Assembly (NCBI GenBank): GCA_002989075.1
Contig: PSQN01000006.1
Location: 1,178,001 to 1,242,000, forward strand
DNA length: 64,000 nucleotides
Source of the DNA: Arthonia radiata
Lineage: Eukaryota; Ascomycota; Arthoniomycetes; Arthoniales; Arthoniaceae
Reading direction: 5' to 3'
Part shown: one piece after another, positions 47,738-58,301 of the stretch
Layout of the letters: every line of letters begins with the position of its first letter
How positions within the stretch are numbered: the first letter of the stretch is position 1
The notes under the pieces: generated by a model
Database searches by the model: none
Told to the model about the DNA's origin: nothing
Seen by the model: only the letters and a program-made list of their open reading frames with translations
Translations under genes and position numbers: made by a program

Positions 47738-48679
47738 TCATCTCTCTAGATATGGATTATCCATGCCTGCGCCAGTCGTGAGCGCCCAAGTCATATCATC
47801 CAACGTCCTCAGTTCTGACGCCCACTGCTTCGGCTGAAACTCCGCCAGCAGCATCTCCAAGAAAACAACCTCTTCCTTGCTGTTTCCATTTGTTTTCGCC
47901 AGGGTCGCCTTCTCCAACCAGGCAGGATATCCGCCTGCGAAATGCCAGTCGACAAAATACGGCTGCCCTTTGTGTACGAGGATATTCGTCCAGTTCAAGT
48001 CCAGGAAACCCATCACTAGACTCTTGACTTCGAGATCTGGCGTAGTCTTCTCCACCCGACCCAGCCTCTTGACGACGTCCAGCCGGGATTTGAACCACGC
48101 CTGCAACTCCGCTCTGTTTTTGAACGGTCCTGCACCGTAATAAGTGAAATAGAACGAGTTGCACCTAGCGTTCGGTGGACCGCCCTGAGGACCCGGGTGC
48201 GCTACAGGGATTTTCTGCAATTTTTCCAACTGCTGTGCAACCGCTATGACAAGATCCCGGCGCTCGTGCTTTTTCATGTGACGCCATATCGTATCCAGTC
48301 GCTCTCCGTTGAGATATTCCTCGAGTAGGAACGTTTGGCCATCGTGGACCCAGCAGTCGAATACAACTGGCGCGTTGACGTGGCCTTTGACGGCTCGTAA
48401 ATTTGCAGCTTCGTGCGAGGTGACACGTGTCCCATATTTGCAGACTGCACCAGGACTGATGTGGACGACTCTGCAGTCATGGCAGTCTGTGAAAGCGGGG
48501 GCATGCGGGACTTTGAGGATAACATTCTCGCGGGTGAGCTCAGTGTCTTTCAGGGGCGGCGACTTTGGAGACATCAGTTCGTGGACTATTTTGTGCGCGA
48601 GGCCGCCGGTGGGGTGCCATTGGTGGGTCGGCGACATATATGCGTGATGGGGACGAACCTTTGTGGAGTCTTCGGTCAT
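47738..48679 (-). CDS. APH/choline-kinase-like phosphotransferase
   Basis: Single exon, 313 aa. It has the aminoglycoside-phosphotransferase (protein-kinase-like) fold: a small lobe with VCKYGTRVTSHEAANLRAV (Lys81 and Glu90 as the nucleotide-binding pair), hinge FLLEEYLNGERLD, catalytic loop FLDLNWTN (225-232) and metal-binding DWHFAG (244-249), then YPAWLE. Asp227, Asn232 and Asp244 are kept, but the His of the usual H-x-D loop is Phe here. Such fungal proteins are widespread and mostly uncharacterised; antibiotic resistance should not be inferred. The likely role is a small-molecule kinase in the cytosol. It is convergent with the upstream neighbour and divergent from the tyrosinase locus. 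Confidence 0.85.
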   Translation of the reverse strand: MTEDSTKVRPHHAYMSPTHQWHPTGGLAHKIVHELMSPKSPPLKDTELTRENVILKVPHAPAFTDCHDCRVVHISPGAVCKYGTRVTSHEAANLRAVKGHVNAPVVFDCWVHDGQTFLLEEYLNGERLDTIWRHMKKHERRDLVIAVAQQLEKLQKIPVAHPGPQGGPPNARCNSFYFTYYGAGPFKNRAELQAWFKSRLDVVKRLGRVEKTTPDLEVKSLVMGFLDLNWTNILVHKGQPYFVDWHFAGGYPAWLEKATLAKTNGNSKEEVVFLEMLLAEFQPKQWASELRTLDDMTWALTTGAGMDNPYLER

Positions 48680-50022
48680 GATGTTGGGAAGGGCAGAATG
48701 CCATGCTTACATAGAGGTGATTTAGAAGGCAACGTGGCTGATCTCATATGGCTAGGTGTCAAACTTCCTGACGCTTCCAGCTGTTGAAGTTCGGGAGGCC
48801 TGAGGCTTATATCGAGTTCTGAAACTGCATCTGGTCAGGTGATATAGTGCTTGTTGTGTCATAGCTTACGATATGCCAAGCAGCGCTAATCCTGATATAG
48901 TCTAACAGGATAGCTTGCCGCCTTCGACGGCTCTTTGGCCGTTTTTCACTGCGCCAGCTTGCACCACTGCTGCGAAGTATTCATTATTTACATCGAACGC
49001 TGCACAAAAGCGCATCGCAGTGGACGCATGCATTGCTACAATGAAGTTCTCTCGGCGTCAGGAACCATTCCCCTTAAACATCGGCACGTGGCCACCGAGC
49101 TGTTCATCAGCACGTTTGCGATTACGCATCTCTGCACCAGCGCTGCGAACTACTTGCTATGCGTATGGGTAAATGCGCACGAGTGCAGTGCAGTCGAAAC
49201 ACATCTTGCAATCAGAAAGCTAAGTTGGCGACGATAGATACGACCCCAGATATCAGAATGAGGCGGCTATGGCACTAGTTTGTGATTCTGGGGTTGACCC
49301 TCGCCGGAATTTCCTCCAGCGGCGTTTGACCTTGGCAGCCCTCGTGGCCCTCTGGAGTACTCGTCGCTCGAGGAAACAACAGAGGTTCAAGCAGGCTTTT
49401 TCTACAGAGTGACGCAAATTGAGACTCGAAATGAAACAGCTTGGAGGTCCTTCCACCGCCAGCGGGTTAGCTTTCAGTCCTCACCGCCCTCGCTTTCAGC
49501 CCTACTGCCCACGCCCTCGAAGGAGGCACATGCGTGCATGCTTCTGGAGCAGAATTTGCGCGGATCACCAGTAGCATTTCTCGCTCTCTCGCCTTCTCTT
49601 GTATCCGCTTAGCAGCCTTCGTATGTGGATTCTGACCCCACCGTAAGCTGACACCCATCAATGAGCGGAGGCCTCGAACATTTGTGGCCAGGCGGAGAGT
49701 AAGACTATATGCGGAAGTAATCATCTTCAACTGTCCATGACTTGTGATTTGCTTCACCAGGGTGTATCATTAGTTTGTGAATGATCATTGGTGAGGCGGC
49801 CGTTGCCACATACAGTGACTCCTCTCTCAGTATGCCGCTTGCGAGCTGGCATTGCCTCACCGCAGACAGCATCTTAAGAAATGATGATAAGTATTATAGG
49901 TACTGAAAGTATCACGCGTACATCTGACACTCAACGAGAATGGAAACAGCGATATTATATATTCGTTCGACTGCTCCTCGCTGAGGATCCCAGCACGGTT
50001 CCAGTTCTAATCAACTTCCATC
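48680..50022. other. Divergent intergenic region, 1.3 kb
   Basis: Lies between the 5' ends of the phosphotransferase and tyrosinase genes. Frames up to 100 codons occur on both strands but overlap and have no motifs. A weak repeat (GCACCA.CGCTGCGAA at about 48961 and 49135) is the only pattern seen. Promoters of both genes are expected here. Confidence 0.4.
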
Positions 50023-52287
50023 ATGGCAGCTACTTATCCTATTATCGGCATCAAAGCTGGGGCTGGCCCCAATGGCAAAGTTCCTGTCCGCCGTGACATT
50101 GATGAATGGTGGAACAGCTCATCTGTTGTCGATGTCAACCAGCACGCCCTGGTCATCCAAGCTTTGACTATCTTCCAACAGATTGATGTCACGCAGAAGC
50201 TGTCTTATTTCCAGATTGCTGGCATCCATGGTCAACCTTTAGTCCCCTAGGACGAGAACACCAAGTCTGTCAATCCGGACCAGAACCTTGGCTACTGCAC
50301 TCACGATTCGGTCCTCTTCCCATCATGGCACCGGCCATATCTGTTGCTTGTCGAGGTTCGTCACGCCTGTGTCACATCTAAGAATACCTAGGTAATAGCT
50401 GATGCAACCCAGCAACGTATCCACGAGATCATGATCAACGAAGTCATACCAAAGTATGCCGAAGATGATCAAGCAGATCTCAAGACCGCTGCTGATCAAT
50501 GGCGTCTGCCATTCTGGGTACGTTCGCCCGGCGACGGAAAGTTCACATTCGCTGAGGCAGGAGACTAGGATTGGGCGAAGCTCAGTACCCCTACGCTTGT
50601 CGGCCTGAAGAATGTAGAGATACGGACGCCGACCGGATCAGCCACAGTCCGCAATCCCTTCTGGGACTTTCAGATGCCCGCTGTGAATGGGCAAATTGCA
50701 ACTATGGGCCAGTTCGGTATCACGGAGGTCAATGAAGAGCCAGTAAGTGCTGCTTGCTACGTATCCAAGTAACGAGTCCTACGCTGACCCCATGCCAGTT
50801 CCAAGACTGCATTGCCACCTCCAAGCAGTCGCCCACTGACGATCCTTCGGACCCGCGATACCAAGCAGACTGGGTGTAAGTATTCATTGCCTCCGCACAA
50901 ACTCCCGGTGCACACTGCTGATGTCGTCTATAGCTGAGGTGGTGTGCAAAACACCGAAGCCATCGTCCAGGCTCTCGAGTCCGAAACTGGCTTCGGCGTC
51001 CTCCCCGAGGCCGTCTTTCGCCTCTTCACGGAGTCATACTTCGCTAGCTACGACGCCTTCGCATCTACCCGCTACAACCCCCGCCCCTTCCCTCCAGGCC
51101 AAAACATCCCTCACTACCTTTCTCTCGAAGGCATACACAACAACATTCATGGCGACACAGGCGGGCTCGGCCACATGTCTATCGTGCCCGTCGCGGCTTT
51201 GGATCCAATCTTCTGGCTTCACCACTGCAATGTCGACCGCCTCTACGCCATCTGGCAGGCTCTCTACCCCGATAAGTGGTTCAGCCCCGACTCCAACTTC
51301 AACGCGCAGCGCGAGGACACCGGCACCTGGTCCAACGAAGTCGGCATGCTCGATACGCCGCAGACCGCGCTTACGCCTTTCCATCGTGACACCAAAGGCA
51401 CGTACTGGAACTCAGACGACCAACGTGACCACATCAAGCTCGGCTACTCATACACTGAGCTCCAACCATGGCTCCGCAAATACCAGCTCAACGGCCAATT
51501 CAACCAGACAGCCTACCAAAACGACATCAAAGCCCAAATCGACAGGCTCTACGGCAGCACAGGCAAAATGGCGCTGCAACCCTCATCACCAAGCTTGACA
51601 ATCCAACTCAAAGCCGCAGCCGCTCAGCCCGCTGCGGCCGTCGCCTCAACCATCGGCGCAAACGATCAGAAGCCGCTTCAAGGGCCCTCCGACCCCTCCA
51701 CCGCCCCGAACCCACCACGCCAACCCATCCATGCCCACAACCCCCAACCCACCGAAGCCAACCCCACTGAAGCCACAACCCCCGACCTCGTCATCAACGT
51801 CCTCTACGAAAAGTTCGCACTAAACGGCAACCCCTTCCGCGTCCACTTTTCGCTCAACGGGCATGAAATAGGCTCCGTGTACAACTTCTCCGCGCCGGCC
51901 GCCAGTCTGGGTCGATCCGCCGAGGAAGGGTGCGGGAACTGCCATCGGCAACAAGCTGAGCACGCCAAATCGACGGGGCAGGTGGTATTGACGAATGCGC
52001 TGCTCGCTTCTCTCACAGGGAGGCACGACTACGGGATGGAGCTGCGGAGTCTGGATAAGGAAGAGGTGGTGCGGTGTCTACGGCAGCACTTGAGTTGGAA
52101 GGTTACGCAAAAGGGGCGGGAGGTGCAGCTGGGGAGGCTGCCGGGTTTGAAGGTGAGTGTTGCGATGGGTACAGGAACGCATTATGTGGAGGAGGGAAGG
52201 TTGAGTGTGTATGGGGGGTATGAGGTTTTGTGGGGGGTGACGGAGGGGCGGGAGGGGGGCGCGGGGGAGGGTGATGGGGTTTGTTAG
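50023..52287 (+). pseudogene. Tyrosinase (type-3 copper phenol oxidase) gene with two in-frame stops
   Basis: Exons 50023-50355, 50392-50517, 50569-50742, 50799-50875 and 50934-52287 (introns of 36, 51, 56 and 58 nt) make a 688-codon reading colinear with fungal tyrosinases. Copper A ligands: His69 (AGIHG), His94 in the thioether motif YCTH, His103 (SWHRPYL). Copper B: HNNIH (about 305-309) and FWLHHCNVDR (about 333). A C-terminal beta domain follows (CGNCH, YGGYEVLW). Two codons inside conserved text are stops: TAG at 50248-50250 where families have Trp (HGQPLVP-stop-DEN), and TGA at 50935-50937 where Arg is usual (V-stop-GGVQNTEAI). Both fit single C:G to T:A changes. Everything else is intact, so it is a young pseudogene, or a sequence-error case. 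The working enzyme would oxidise phenols toward melanin. Confidence 0.85.
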
Positions 52288-53216
52288 GTGCGGATGTGGG
52301 TTTTGTGTGGGTTGGTGAGGTGGGTTGGTATGCTGCTGGTTGGATGGATGTGTTGGTTCAGCGGTTATCTCGTTCGCTCTCGCGACCAAAATGTCGATCT
52401 TGCTCTTGCCTCCACACTCCTTGTTGTCTTGCCTCACGGAATGGCTCCCTCTCCCTCCCAACGATCCGGTACCATGACTATGAGAAGACGCGCCAGCAGC
52501 ATACAAGTGAGTCAACGAGATCCCAGGTTTTGCCGGGGCAGACCGGTGCATAAATGCTCAGTGTTCTGGCTTCCGTGGGGACTGCGCCTGGGGTGGTGAG
52601 GGTGGGGAGTTGGTGTGACCTTGACCGGCGTTTGGAAAATTGCTGGGCTTGAGGGTCATTGTGGGTGATATCCAGATAAAAAGAGACGAGGGAGAGTGCG
52701 GCGTCGTAGAGAGTTAAGTTGGGGTGTGAACTTGGGAAGAGAAGTGGCAGAAGATGGAACGAGTTGAGTAGTAAGGTGTTGGACTCGGCACATTTCTGGT
52801 GTGGGCTGCAGAGGCTTAGAGTCTGCTGAAGGGGTTAAATTTAATTACGATAGTCGTGCCGTGACTGAGCCATCGGCTTCTCGAGAACTAGCTTAGTGTA
52901 CTAGGCATCGCTTGTGTTTCATATTGTAGAGCTTTCGTCGAAGGAGTGTATCTGGCTATATATACAAGCTTTTGCGTTCTGGTCCCGTCCAAGGTTAGAG
53001 AGCCACGTAAGCGACCACACCGAGCTTAAGACACACCTTTGTGTCACATTTTGCGTGGCAGTCATTGCTGCATCTCGTTGTGAGCAAGTGGGTGTTGGCA
53101 ATGGGCGTAACTGGCTAAAAACTCACACTTGTGAGAGACTATCCATATGTCATACTCAATAAGATATCGCTTGTGCTCGGAGGCTGGCCACGTCAAAATC
53201 TCACGGCGGCTTCGAC
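52288..53216. other. Convergent intergenic region, 0.9 kb
   Basis: Lies between the 3' ends of the tyrosinase and F-box genes. GT-rich just after the tyrosinase stop (52288-52350). Only short frames are present, none with motifs. Confidence 0.4.
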
Positions 53217-54841
53217 CTAAATTTCAGCCTCCTCCTCCTCGTCAGTGTAGTACTGTTGCTCTTCATCAATGGGACGCTCCATCTCCCTGATCCTCCGATA
53301 TCGCGTCTCCTGAATAGCTTTAGCCGCCCGCGCTATACCCTCAGGCAGTGCCGTCCAAGCGTCGGGTCCATCTTTATCCAGCCCATCCGCGCCGTAGACA
53401 CTGAACGCAAGACGAGCCGTCTCACACGCCTGTGCGAGCTCCTGCGTCCACACATCCAGGCCTCCCTCCACCCACGACGCAGACATCGATAGCCGTCGCA
53501 TATCGGGATGCGTGCGTCCCACATTTTCCACAAAGTCAACCAGCTTTTGGGGAGTGCCATGCAGGAGTATGAAAAAGTGAACAGCTTTCAGTTGTGGCGG
53601 CACCGATTTCGCCAGGTCCTGTGCGAATTCAGGCGCGGACAGGTCGCACAAGGCGTCACAGTTGACTGCGAGTTCTTGCAGCGCGGTGAAGTCCTGCAGA
53701 GAGAACCTCGCTTTCGGATCGTGGATGAGGGGAAGGCTCAACACGAGCCTCCGAAGTTTTGGCTTCAGGTGGTTGATCGCGTCGCCGATATTCGGAGGCT
53801 GTGTTTCGAATCGATGGCTTGGGGTGCAATAGACGCGTAGAGATGTGAGAGCCTTGCAACAGCGAATTGGGATGTGGAGGTTGTCAAGTCTATTGGCGTC
53901 AGTATTGGCACGGGTATCAAGTACAACATCCCCATCCGAACCAGATTTGATTTTCATGAGCCACTGCGACCTGATCGTTGTCTATAGGGTGGGAGGGTAG
54001 TCGTACGTACCGCTGTTCATGATCTTCGAAAGCGAGACCGAGATGCTCCAGATCATGGTTCTCCTTGGTTTGGCTAAGAGCATCATCGTTCTCTTGAGCC
54101 GACCAATCTGTCTCCAATCCAAGTAACTCCACTCGTTTGACGCCTGGTATCTGCAAGAGGTCCATGCCCACATCCAAATCGACCCGCCACTCCATGTAAA
54201 AGGCTTTAATGGCAATCATTTCCTCATTGTAGAGCGAGATATCTGTAATCTTGCTCAATGACTCGGAAACGTTGCGATCGTTGATCGTCTGAAGTATTTG
54301 CGCACTGGGGGGATACTCATCCATGATACCCAAGAACACAGACTGCAGGTTGGGCAACTTACGCAGCATCGAGTGCAAAGAAAAGCGCGTGGCCCGCGAT
54401 GCGTGGTGTGCAGCGCTACAAGCGTCGTCCGATCCGAAAAAGTGCGCTTGAAGACTCTCCGCTTCTTCCGCGTCGAACCTTTTATACCAGGCCTTGAAAT
54501 CCTTGCCAACAATTTCGTGGAGATACTCCACAGACAAGTGGCTCACATGAGATGCCATGTCGGTGTTCGTCAGCGCTGCACGCGCGAAACCGACTAGTCT
54601 TCTCCAGCTATGGATCTTCCCATCGAACACGAGTGAGCGATACAACGCTCGGCGCGCAAAAGCGTTGCATGCCTTCGAACTACAACGGATGTCTTAGTAC
54701 AGAATGTCTCGCGGGAGCGGTGGACAGCACTGACGCTCTGGATAGCCGGACAAGAGTTATTTCGCGGCCGCCAAATGTATCAATATGCGAAAGCACGACA
54801 TCCGTCAGCTCCCTTGGTAGTGTTTCAAGATGTGATAACAT
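53217..54841 (-). CDS. F-box protein, 509 aa
   Basis: Exons on the minus strand: 54735-54841, 54011-54679 and 53217-53970, with introns of 55 nt (GTCAGT..TGTAG, CTAAG branch) and 40 nt (GTACGT..ATCAG; a 43-nt alternative exists). The join gives LVRLSRASKACNAFARRALY, restoring a full F-box at residues 5-45: LPRELTDVVLSHIDTF, then TLVRLSRASK and ALYRSLVFDG. The rest is Leu-rich with scattered beta/alpha pattern (LRRLVLSLPLI, LQELAVNCDAL), as in F-box proteins with degenerate LRR-like folds, and ends in an acidic tail (DEEEEAEI). Role by family: substrate adaptor of an SCF ubiquitin ligase binding Skp1. The target is unknown. ATG at 54841 was chosen because it lies just before the F-box. Confidence 0.8.
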
Positions 54842-55893
54842 TGTCTCCCGCGAAGGAGATTTTATTAGCTGCCGCTCGGGTATTTGACAGTGGTATATAC
54901 AGAGAGCTTTGCTATTCAAAATGCAATTGTGGAGTTCCTTTTGAATAGCACGCATTCTGCCTTGGGGACGCCAAGATTTAGTCGGCGAGCTATCCCACAT
55001 CAGGCTAGACAAGCCAATTGAAATCAACAAACTGCGCTCAGTGACCGCAAACGAATTGCATATTCGGATTTTTGGTCAAAATTTGGGTTGGTGCGCATAC
55101 CAATGCACAAGAACTATGCGGATCGCGTTGTTGGACAGCGAGACCTCGAACTCATGATTGTTCTCTTGGTAAGCTAGCAGCTAGCTTGTGGAGCTAGCTC
55201 CATCTTGTACAAGCGCCGTCTTTCAACATTGAAATCGACGAAATGACCATAGATTTCCGTGCGTCCACGCTGTCAATCTGCAGAAAGTCGCAATCGATTT
55301 TTCGTCAAAATCCGAGGTGGTGCGGATGCCAGTGAGGTAAGCGCTTCTGTAGAACGTTGGCGGTTACGAACATACACTTCTTGACCAAAACGCGCTAGTG
55401 GATACCGTAGATTAGGGGCTTGAGAACTGTGCCTTCCAAAGCACATTCAACGTCTTCTATCTCACTGCCTGGATACGCATTGTGAGAAATGAATGAAACG
55501 GATAAACGAGATCGATCAAGACATGCAACGGATATCAAGGCACGCGCAGCTCCGTCATCTCGCCAGTCACGTCCCTCCCCCTCCCACACGCCATCCCCGC
55601 ACGGCAGTCACTAGTCCGAACTCCCCAAACCTTCTCCACACGTGCGTCCGCCCAACGGCAGTCCCAAACGACCGCGCCAGTCACCAATCGTCGTCTGTAC
55701 TCTGACAAGACGCCAATGAATTGGGTAAGGTTTGCCGTGAGGGCGCCCAGAGTACGGAATGAGGTACAAGTAGGCGGGTATCTGCAGTGTGCCGTTTATC
55801 ATTCTTCTCTCTGCTTCATAGATTTGCTACGCTGTCGTTGTAGGTTTGCTGGGAGCTCGTGTATAGAGAAAGGTATTAGAAAGTGTGCTCAAG
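54842..55893. promoter_or_regulatory. Divergent 1.05-kb promoter region (F-box / sugar transporter)
   Basis: Lies between two divergent genes and has no supported ORF. It holds a degenerate 40-bp direct repeat, ATTTTT.GTCAAAAT..G.G followed by TGGTGCG.AT.CCA, at 55067 and 55297. A cluster of AGCTAGC words (55171-55203) is partly palindromic. Both could be regulatory, but no factor can be named. Confidence 0.4.
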
Positions 55894-58180
55894 ATGAAGA
55901 TCAATATGTTTGGCCGCGGCTTCAAGCTGCAATTGGCCATTATCGTAGCATGTCAGATGGCGTTCATTCTCTTCGGTAAGCACTCAGTCACTGCAGTAAT
56001 AACATTCCACTCCCCTGGTGAGAACTATGTAACTAGGGATCACGACCACCACGATCATCGCACTACGATACTCACAACACCCAGGCTACGACCAAGGCGT
56101 CTTCTCCGGCATCGTCGGCAACCCCGACTTCCTCAACGTCGTCAACCACCCCTCCTCCGCCCTCGAAGGCATCATCGTCTCCATCTACAACCTCGGCTGC
56201 TTCACCGGCTGCATTGTCAACTTCTTCACCGCCGAGATCACCGGCCGCCGCCGCGCCATGTGGTTCGCCATGGCATTCGTCATCGTCGGCGCGATCCTGC
56301 AATGTACTTCCTACGGCGTGCCCCAACTCATGGTCGCGCGCTTCATCACTGGCATGGGCACTGGCATCGAGACGTCCACTGTTCCGATGTACCAGTCTGA
56401 GCTTTGTGAAGCGTCTAAGCGCGGCCGTATCGTCTCGGCTGAACCGCTGTTTGTCGGCGTTGGGATTGTCATTTCCTACTGGTTCGATTATGGCATGTCC
56501 TTCACAGACGGCTCGAAGGCCTGGCGCGTGCCCATTGCGTGTCAGGTCGTGTTCGCGCTTGTGGTCATCGTGCTTGTGTTTGGGCTGCCGGAGAGTCCGC
56601 GGTATCTGTATGCGCACGGTAGGAATGAGGAGGCGCTGCAGGTGCTGTGTGATGTCTACGACGGGGACCCGGAAACTGAGAAGATCCGGATTGAGCAAGA
56701 GGACATCTTGGAGGCGCTGGAGACAGAGAGAGAAACCGGAGAATACCGGTGGAGTGAGATCTTTAAGCGCGACGAGGTGCAGACAGGGAAGCGGGTATTC
56801 CTGGCATATGGTGAGTCGTTCCTTTACTCAGTGACGGCGCGATGCAGGAGCAGCCGCTATGTTGGTGCCGACGCCAGATAGGGGCAAGGCGGAGCAGCAG
56901 CAGCAGTTGCTATGAGGTCTTTGTGCCGTCGACACTTGATCAGACCGTGTTCCGGCTTTCCAGTGCTGCCCTAGATCAAGCTGTCATAAGTCAACAAGAA
57001 AGCTCTCAACAATCCTCTTCACCTCAAAACACAATCATGTCACTAACCAACCAACCCAGGCATGCAATTCATGAACCAAATGGTGCGACTACCTAGCCCT
57101 CACAACCCCACAATCCCCTTAACTAACAAATCCCAGGGCGGCATCAACCTCGTAGTCTACTACGTGACCTCCGTCCTCCAAATCAACGTGCAACTCACCC
57201 GCAACCTCTCCCTCCTCCTCGGCGGCGTAATCCAAATCATGTTCCCCATCGGCTCCCTGGTGCCCGCGCTCTTCCTCGACAAAATCGGCCGCCGCCAGCC
57301 CATGATGTGGGGCTCCCTCGGCCTCGCCATCTCCATGATGATGATCGCGGCCCTGCTCGCGGTGCCGGGGAAGAGCTACGCCACCGCCGCCGTGGCCTTC
57401 TTCTTCACTTATATGCTGATTTTTGGCGCGACCGCGAATTGTATACCGTGGGTGTATGTGCCGGAGATTCTGCCGTTGCATGCGAGGGCGAAGGGCGTGG
57501 CGGTGGGGATTAGTGCGAATTGGTTGTGGAATGTGAGTGCCCTTTCTCTTCCCTTCTTCTCCAGGAATACGAAGAGAACGAACGTACGGCGTTGCCCTTG
57601 TCTGTCCATCGCCTACCACGACAGCTCCGTCGGCGCATCCGCTAGCGCTGCTGAGATTAGCCGCTTCGAACAATGGGCGATCCGGCGACCACGCTGTCAG
57701 AGGACATCGCGCTGATACACAATCACATACGGGCATGTACGGAACCCAGAGACCTCAAGCTAACACCACCAGTTCTTTGTCGTCATGATCACGCCCACGA
57801 TCATAACCCAGCTCCAATGGAAAGCCTACCTCATCTTCATGTGCCTGAACCTGGCCTTCATCCCGCTCGTTTTCTTCGTGTATCCGGAGACGGCGAACCT
57901 GACTCTCGAGGAGATGGACTATCTCTTTACCACGGATACCAACAGCGGGGATGAGAGCGGCAAGAGTGAGGGCGCCATGAAGAGCCTGGGTAGAAGCGAG
58001 GACGTGATGAGAAGTCTGGAGCGCGAGCGGCTGGGGAATGTGCGGAAACGGGTGCAGGTGAGGCGAGGGAGTGTGGGTGTGGAGGAGGGGGGTGAGAAGC
58101 GGATGTTTCGATCTGTGGACGGAGGAATGGAGAAGGAGAAGGAGGGCGTGGGGCATGTGGAGAGGGTTGGGTCGAACTAG
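55894..58180 (+). CDS. MFS sugar transporter (sugar porter family), 544 aa
   Basis: Exons 55894-55975, 56085-56810, 57060-57082, 57137-57532 and 57773-58180. All introns are GT..AG (109, 249, 54 and 240 nt) and frame-consistent; the third exon is only 23 nt. Family marks: early QGV after helix 1, GRRRAMW after helix 2, GTGIETSTVPMYQSE, the porter signature PESPRYL before the central loop, QMGGINLVVYY on helix 7, DKIGRRQPM after helix 8, and a C-terminal PETANLTLEEMD. This gives twelve expected membrane helices and a 90-residue charged cytosolic tail. It is a plasma-membrane uptake carrier for hexose or a related sugar by family; the exact substrate cannot be read. It is convergent with glycogen phosphorylase, 121 bp apart. 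Confidence 0.9.
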
Positions 58181-58301
58181 AAGGGCATTAATCTGTCTGG
58201 GATGGATTTAACATTAGAGTATGGGAACGTGCCTCATTACCTCTGTTCGCCTATCTTCGGCACGGCTTTGCCTCTACTGATCAATTGTGAAGTATGCCAA
58301 A

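Noticed and set aside
48935-49237. 100-codon plus-strand frame upstream of tyrosinase
   Set aside because: A second frame of similar length overlaps it, with no conserved motif, no good splice partners and Cys/His residues without a pattern.
50566-50568. In-frame TAG in the tyrosinase between the first two conserved blocks
   Set aside because: It is the 3' splice site of a 51-nt intron (50518-50568). Splicing restores FWDWAKLS as in the family, so it is not a third stop.
51034-51384. 116-codon minus-strand frame (and 50921-51598, 51468-51770 plus)
   Set aside because: All are shadows of tyrosinase exon 5, whose frame carries the copper-B site.
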